64,000 bases of DNA, taken from Tolypeutes matacus. Its lineage: Eukaryota; Chordata; Mammalia; Cingulata; Chlamyphoridae. The notes under the pieces were generated by a model. That model ran no database searches, was not told where the DNA came from, and was given only the letters and a program-made list of their open reading frames with translations. The first letter of the stretch is position 1. Every line of letters begins with the position of its first letter. The stretch spans positions 31,799,888 to 31,863,887 of the forward strand of contig JAKSZT010054304.1 of the NCBI GenBank assembly GCA_026826555.1. The letters run 5' to 3'. Shown here in pieces: positions 59,230-64,000 of the stretch. The position numbers and the translations under genes are program-made.

Positions 59230-59695
59230 CTGTATTAGTTTCCTATTGTTCCTTTAACAAATTACCACAAACATAGCATCTCAAAACCGCATAAATTTAT
59301 TATTTTAGTGTTCTGGAGGTCAGAAACCCAAAATGTTTTCACTGGTCTAAAATTAAGGTCTCAGGAGGGCTGCATTCCTTGTGGAGGGAAGATTTCATGC
59401 TCTTGCATTTTCTAGCTTCTAGAAAGGCTGTATTTATTCCTTGGCTTGTGGCCCTGAGGAATCTGACATCTGCTTCTGTTCTCACATTTCCTTCTCTACT
59501 TCTGACCCTCATGCCTCACTATCACTAATAGGACCCTTGTTACTGCATTGGGACCTCCAGGATAATCTACCCATCACAAGACCCTTACTTTAATCACACC
59601 CACCATCTCTTTTGACCAGTTGAGTAATATATTCACAGGTTCTGGGGATTAAGGCATGGAGGTCTTTGGAGGGTCATTAATCTACTCGCTACCAG
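59230..59695 (-). mobile_element. MLT1-like MaLR LTR, antisense
   Basis: 'tgtattagtttcctattgt', 'caaattaccacaaacatag', 'gttctggaggtcagaaac' and 'acaggttctggggattaag' are the antisense order of a MaLR LTR. Same type as 9492-9971. Confidence 0.8.
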
Positions 59696-59769
59696 GACAA
59701 AATAAAGGGATGCTTAAATACAATTTAGTTTTACCTCAATAAGGAATAGACCTATTTGGTATGGTTTAA

Positions 59770-60471
59770 TGTGACAGTTTGAAGTTCTTTTAGGAAACCC
59801 AAAAAGGGAAAGATTATGTTTTTAACTAATTCATCCCTGTGGGTGTGGAGGCCCTTTTGATTGGACTATGTCAGTGAGGTGTAACTCAATTTGAGTCTCT
59901 ACCGTCTTACTGGAGCTGATATAAATGGAGACACAGAGAGATAGACACACAGAGGGAAAGGAAGCCACCATATGGATTCTGCCATGTGAGAGAAAGTACT
60001 GCAGAAAAACAGAGAAGCCCCAAATGGTGACAGAGGCTCCAGAGTCTGGAACCAGCAGAGCACAGAGGCCTGGAAAGAGGCCCCTGAGGAGCTGGGCCCA
60101 AGGAACTGCTCAAGGCTCAGGAGATAAGCCTTGCCATATGCCTGATAGCTCACAACTGAACTCAGGAAGAAAGCAGGGCAGCCGAGACTAACAGAAGAGG
60201 CCAGTAAGAGATAAGCCCTATGCCTGGTTACCCACAGAAGAGTTGTAGGAGATTCTGAAGGGGAAAGCAGAAACGGTGGCAGAAATTGGTGACCATTTTC
60301 ACCATGTGGCAGGACCCCGAATCAACTGTAGCTGACTTTAGTGAGAAAGAATCACTGATTTGGACATTTCATGGCCTGAGAACTGTAAGCTTTTACTTAA
60401 ATAAATCCCTTTTATAAAAGCCAACCCATTTCTGATACTTTGCATTGGCAGAACTGTGGTGGATTAAGACA
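59770..60471 (+). mobile_element. MaLR-type solo LTR with exact 5-bp TSD
   Basis: tttaa occurs at 59765-59769 and 60472-60476. The 702-bp unit begins TG, ends CA, is purine-rich in the middle and has AATAAA at 60400-60405. Same family as 39178-39685 but about 190 bp longer in the centre. Confidence 0.88.
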
Positions 60472-60479
60472 TTTAATAT

Positions 60480-61930
60480 AACAGAAAACTGGGATGCATT
60501 CTTTGATTTTCTTTATGTGAGTGACTCTTCCTTTGTTTGCCTTTAAAGTTTTCTCCTTATCACCAGTTTTTGGGGATTTATTTATAATGTGTCTCATTTT
60601 CCTTTGTTGTTTGTTTATTCTGTTTGGGGTGCATTGAGCCTCTTGGATCTGTCAGTTTATAAGTTTCATTAATGTTGAAATGTTTACAACTATTATTTCC
60701 TCAAATATGTTTTTTTGTCCTTCCCAACTTCTGAAAATCCAGGCAAGTAAATGTGTGTTAGACTGATCAATATTGCCCTGCTGGTCAGTACTCAGTTGAA
60801 TTTTTATGTCTTTTTCTCTCTCTTCTTAATTTCTACTGATTTATTTTTAAGTCAACTATGTGCTTTTATGCAGGGTTTACCTGTTTTTAATCCCATCCAG
60901 TGAATTTTTTGTTTCAAATGTTTTATTTTTCATCTTTATAAGTTCCTTTTGGCCCTTGGTGATCTTGTTTTGCTTTGAGTGGTTTAACATGATTAAAAGA
61001 TCTGCTTTAGTATATTTTTCTGCTAATCATATTACCTCTATTGTGTTTTTTTTTTCCTGCTATTTGTCATAGATATGCACCATACTTTCCAGGTTTAACA
61101 TGTCCAGTAATATTTATTCAAATCTGGAATATTAATATTACATTGCAGAGTATCTGGCTTATGTTATCTTTCTTTAAAGAAGATTAAGCTTTGTTTAGGA
61201 AGGCAGTTAACTAACATCAATTTCATCCCTTTTAAGAAGCTTTTTTGTCAGCTCTGTTAGGACAACTCTACAGTAAATTTATTGCTAAGACTAGTTTGGC
61301 CCCACTAATAAGGCATGGCCCTTCTGTTGATTCTACTGAAAATCTTCAATTATCAGTGAAGATTTTCTCCTCTAATTGAGACCAGGAGAAAGTTCCTAAT
61401 TCTTAGGAATACTGGAAATTATTCAGTTCACAGTTAACTGGTCCCTCTTTGCTCAACTTCATGGAGTTTTAAGTTATAAATTCACTTTTCAATATTCAGT
61501 GAAGACTCAATGGGGCTCCGTTGGAAATTTCTGTACTGCATAGCACCCTCCTGCCTCAAACTCTAGAACTCTGCCCCTTTGCTTCCAGTCACATCATCCT
61601 TACTGAACTTTGGTATCTGCTACATCATCAAAAAAATATTGCCTTTTTTGCTTTGTATTTCTATCATTATCAAATATTTCTCTTATATCTAGCAATGCTT
61701 CTTTATCTTTCATTGACAGTTTAATTTCAATGATTATGTTTCATGTCTGCAATTTCTTTTCTTTCTTTTTCACATATTTTTCCACTTTTTTGTAATTTCC
61801 CAATTTGTTCCCATATTTATTACCCTTCCTTTAACTTTATTGATTTTTTTAAAATTCATAATTTATAATCCCTTGATGATTTGTGCTAAACTGATTGTTT
61901 CATTATTTTATTTATTTTTATTTTCTATTT
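60480..61930 (-). mobile_element. Old L1M 5' UTR/ORF1 region, antisense
   Basis: The plus strand reads 'ataatgtgtctcattttcc', 'gcattgagcctcttggat' and 'ctattatttcctcaaatat', the antisense of the ORF1 part of old L1s. T-rich sequence of L1 5' UTR type continues to about 61.9 kb. All ORFs are shadows. Confidence 0.6.
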
Positions 61931-62690
61931 TATTTTACTTTATTTTATTAAGTTTTGATTGTGAGCTCATCATCACTGGATATTTCTCTTTGTGAAACCA
62001 TCAATAACATTGGGCTAAGCCATGTCAATACTACTCTTAGAGTAGTATGCTGCCTTCTTTCAAGTAATGCCAGAGAATCCTAAATTTGGGCCGGTTCTTT
62101 TCCTAACATGTTAGATTTGGTTTAAGTTTGAGCTTCAATTCCTCTCTCCCTCCCTCCTCCTTTGTTTCCTTCCCTCCCTCCTTCTCTTCCTCCTTCCTTC
62201 TTTCCTTCCTTCCTTTTTCTTTCTTTCTATTTCTTTGTCTTTCATTTATTGTGAAGAAAGGAGAATTAAAGCTTTTCTATTTTCTTTCCCACTATTTGCA
62301 CTTGTTTTTACTAATATTCTCCAAAACAACATAGTCCATCAAGGATTCCAGATGATCAGTCAAATCTCAGTTCCAGTTCTCACCTCATGCAGGTGAGTGT
62401 CCTTTCCACTTTATGTGTTACAACCCAATTTTTCTGTTTCATTTCCTCATTCATTAATATACCTCTACATTTCAAACCCTATATTGTGAGTTCAGCTGTG
62501 CACTTAAAATGATGCTTGCTATTGCAGTCAGAAGGATTCTCAAATTAAATAAGATTTCAATACTACCCTAAATTTGTGAATGAATTTTTTATCCTAATAT
62601 CAAGAAAAATAGCATGTTAAAATTTTTATAAACCATATTAATACTACTAATGATTGATTTATATTCTATAATTAGAAAGCAAATATAGTT
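61931..62690. other. Unassigned sequence with CT-rich low-complexity tract
   Basis: A (CCTT/CCTC)n-like pyrimidine tract lies at about 62138-62245. The remainder is unassigned. Confidence 0.6.
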
Positions 62691-62918
62691 ACAGATGAAT
62701 TTTTTTTAGGAGGTACTGGGGATTGAATCCAGGACCTCATACATGAGAATCAGGTGCTCAACCACTGAGCTACATCTGATCTTCAATGAGAGTTGTTTTT
62801 TTCATTTGTTCGTTTGTTTGTTTGTTTTAGGAGGTACTGGGGATCAAAATAGGACCTGGTACATGGAAAGCAGGTACTCAACCACTTGAGCCATATCTGC
62901 TCCCTACAGATGAATTTT
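62691..62918 (-). mobile_element. Dimeric tRNA-Ala-type SINE with 13-bp TSD
   Basis: acagatgaatttt occurs at 62691-62703 and 62906-62918. Between them, on the minus strand, are two tRNA-like monomers in the same orientation. The first (62903 to 62829) contains 'tggctcaagtggttgag' and ends 'cagtacctccta'; the second (62785 to 62707) contains 'tagctcagtggttgagc' and 'ggattcaatccccagtacc'. A CAAA-rich linker separates them and an A tail follows the second. One TSD pair encloses both, so they inserted as a single unit. Confidence 0.9.
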
Positions 62919-62999
62919 ATCAATTTTTTCCTACTTTTCCATGAAGCCTACATGTTTTGGTTTCATTTTTATAGGTGGAATTCAGAGAAAATGTTTCAA
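62919..62999. other. Short unassigned spacer
   Basis: Nothing recognised. Confidence 0.5.
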
Positions 63000-63190
63000 C
63001 ATGAGAATGCCAGATTCGAAACATGACAATGCTACTTTGGAATTGTCTGATTTGGGGCAATTTACTTATTTTTTTGAGCCTTGGTTCCTCATATACAAAT
63101 TGTGAATTATGGTACCTCTTTTACAATGTTGTTATCAGGAAAGAAAAAGAACATGCAAATAAAGTAATTAACAAAGTACTTAAATAAACT
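63000..63190 (+). repeat. MIR SINE
   Basis: 'ctgatttggggcaatttac', 'gagccttggttcctcatat' and 'acctcttttacaatgttgt' match the MIR core in sense. Confidence 0.75.
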
Positions 63191-64000
63191 ATAATCATAT
63201 TATATACATACTCTCTCTCTTTTGGGGAAATATTTAAACAATGAAAAATGCTTTGAAACTAACCCCTTGCACTTCAGAGATGGAGAATGGAGTTGAGTTT
63301 ATGAAGATCTGAATGTAAATTACTGCCTAGTATGAAGATATAATTAGATATCAATTCACTTCTTCTTAATATTTAGTTTAACATTTTAGGTACAGGTACT
63401 TTGTAAGTGTTCAATTCAGTTAAGTTACATATCTTTTGGACAGTGAAAATAGCCTTATACATCAATGTTAGGTTTCTAGAGAAAGTTGAAATCCCCAAAA
63501 CAGTATAGTTTTCCCATGCATCTTAGATGCTATTAAGTTCATAGTCTAATTTTGCACCCATTTTGGGAAATACCAGTTTTTCCAAGTTATTTATTCAAGG
63601 AGTGCAGAAAAAGCAGCACAATTTTCAAATATTTTGTTTATGTGATATGCATGAATTTCTATATGAATGTAGTCTTGAGTGTTCTCTTAATGTGAACAGA
63701 AGTGTCATAAGAATGCAAAGTAAGAATATGAGAAAATTCAAATAGACTTACATATTGTTTTCTGAGTACATTGAATTTAAATAATTAAATTTCATTTATT
63801 CTCATGTTATATGACTTGTGCTTTGAGTATTACAAATGAATCATTCTTGTTTATGTAAAGTATCTCAAAATAACTTATCCATATAATATATAGAACAATT
63901 TTCCCTCAGATAGAGCATATATAAATAAATGACAACATATCAGTTTATGGTAAAACAAGTCTCCTGGATGTGCCTATCTTCATTTTGTGGGGGTATATTT
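63191..64000. other. Unassigned AT-rich sequence
   Basis: No gene or repeat family recognised up to the end of the window. Confidence 0.5.

Noticed and set aside
1..64000. CRISPR arrays, operons, phage or plasmid genes
   Set aside because: No spaced direct-repeat array and no prokaryotic coding density; every repeat found is of eukaryotic interspersed or simple-sequence type.

Overview
The window is vertebrate, and specifically mammalian, nuclear DNA. It is AT-rich, has no long open reading frames, and is built from layers of interspersed repeats. Ancient elements shared by placental mammals (L2, MIR, MLT1-like MaLR LTRs, old L1M, hAT miniature elements) lie beneath younger lineage-specific ones. 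The younger layer points to Xenarthra (sloth, armadillo, anteater). It contains tRNA-Ala-derived SINEs of the DAS type and many copies of one L1 3' UTR that ends in a 'ctatattttttatgtaac'-like terminus. A two-toed sloth is my leading guess, but that rests on memory of repeat consensus sequences, not on a search. I see no host protein-coding exon, no intact tRNA or rRNA gene, and nothing prokaryotic. The stretch is intergenic or a long intron. Layout: 0-12.6 kb is mostly unassigned AT-rich DNA with an L2, a gap-containing (GATA)n array, an L1 3' UTR insertion with a clear 12-bp target-site duplication (TSD), an MLT1-like LTR and a MIR. 12.65-13.22 kb is a GC-rich solo LTR with a 6-bp TSD. 13.4-15 kb holds hAT, MLT1-like and L2 pieces. 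16.1-24.85 kb is the most structured part: two L1 loci, a SINE with a 17-bp TSD, a tRNA-Gly-like retroposon, and an L1 whose 5' UTR-ORF1-endonuclease block is inverted relative to its ORF2 end and 2.7-kb 3' UTR. A ~110-bp sequence recurs at both outer edges of this block. 25.3-27.6 kb carries an ERVL-type LTR, an L1M 3' end and a MIR. 27.6-32.8 kb is the longest repeat-poor stretch. 32.8-40.4 kb holds four LTR-type elements, including a degraded class I endogenous retrovirus (LTR, leader, start of gag only), a CpG-rich retrocopy with a poly(A) tail, and an antisense L1 3' UTR. 40.4-47 kb has a U1 snRNA retropseudogene, an L1 3' UTR with a G-rich run, an L2, and a short L1 insertion with an 11-bp TSD. 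47.3-52 kb is an old L1M containing two nested LTRs, followed by more L1 pieces. 54-64 kb has MIR, MLT1-like LTRs, L1, hAT, a second gapped (GATA)n array and a dimeric tRNA SINE with a 13-bp TSD. No set of genes works together here. The window's interest lies in retrotransposition mechanics: nested insertions, inversion, possible 3' transduction, dimeric and chimeric SINEs, and snRNA retrocopying. Family assignments rest on pattern memory; boundaries marked approximate could move by tens of bases. TSD boundaries were read directly from the sequence.
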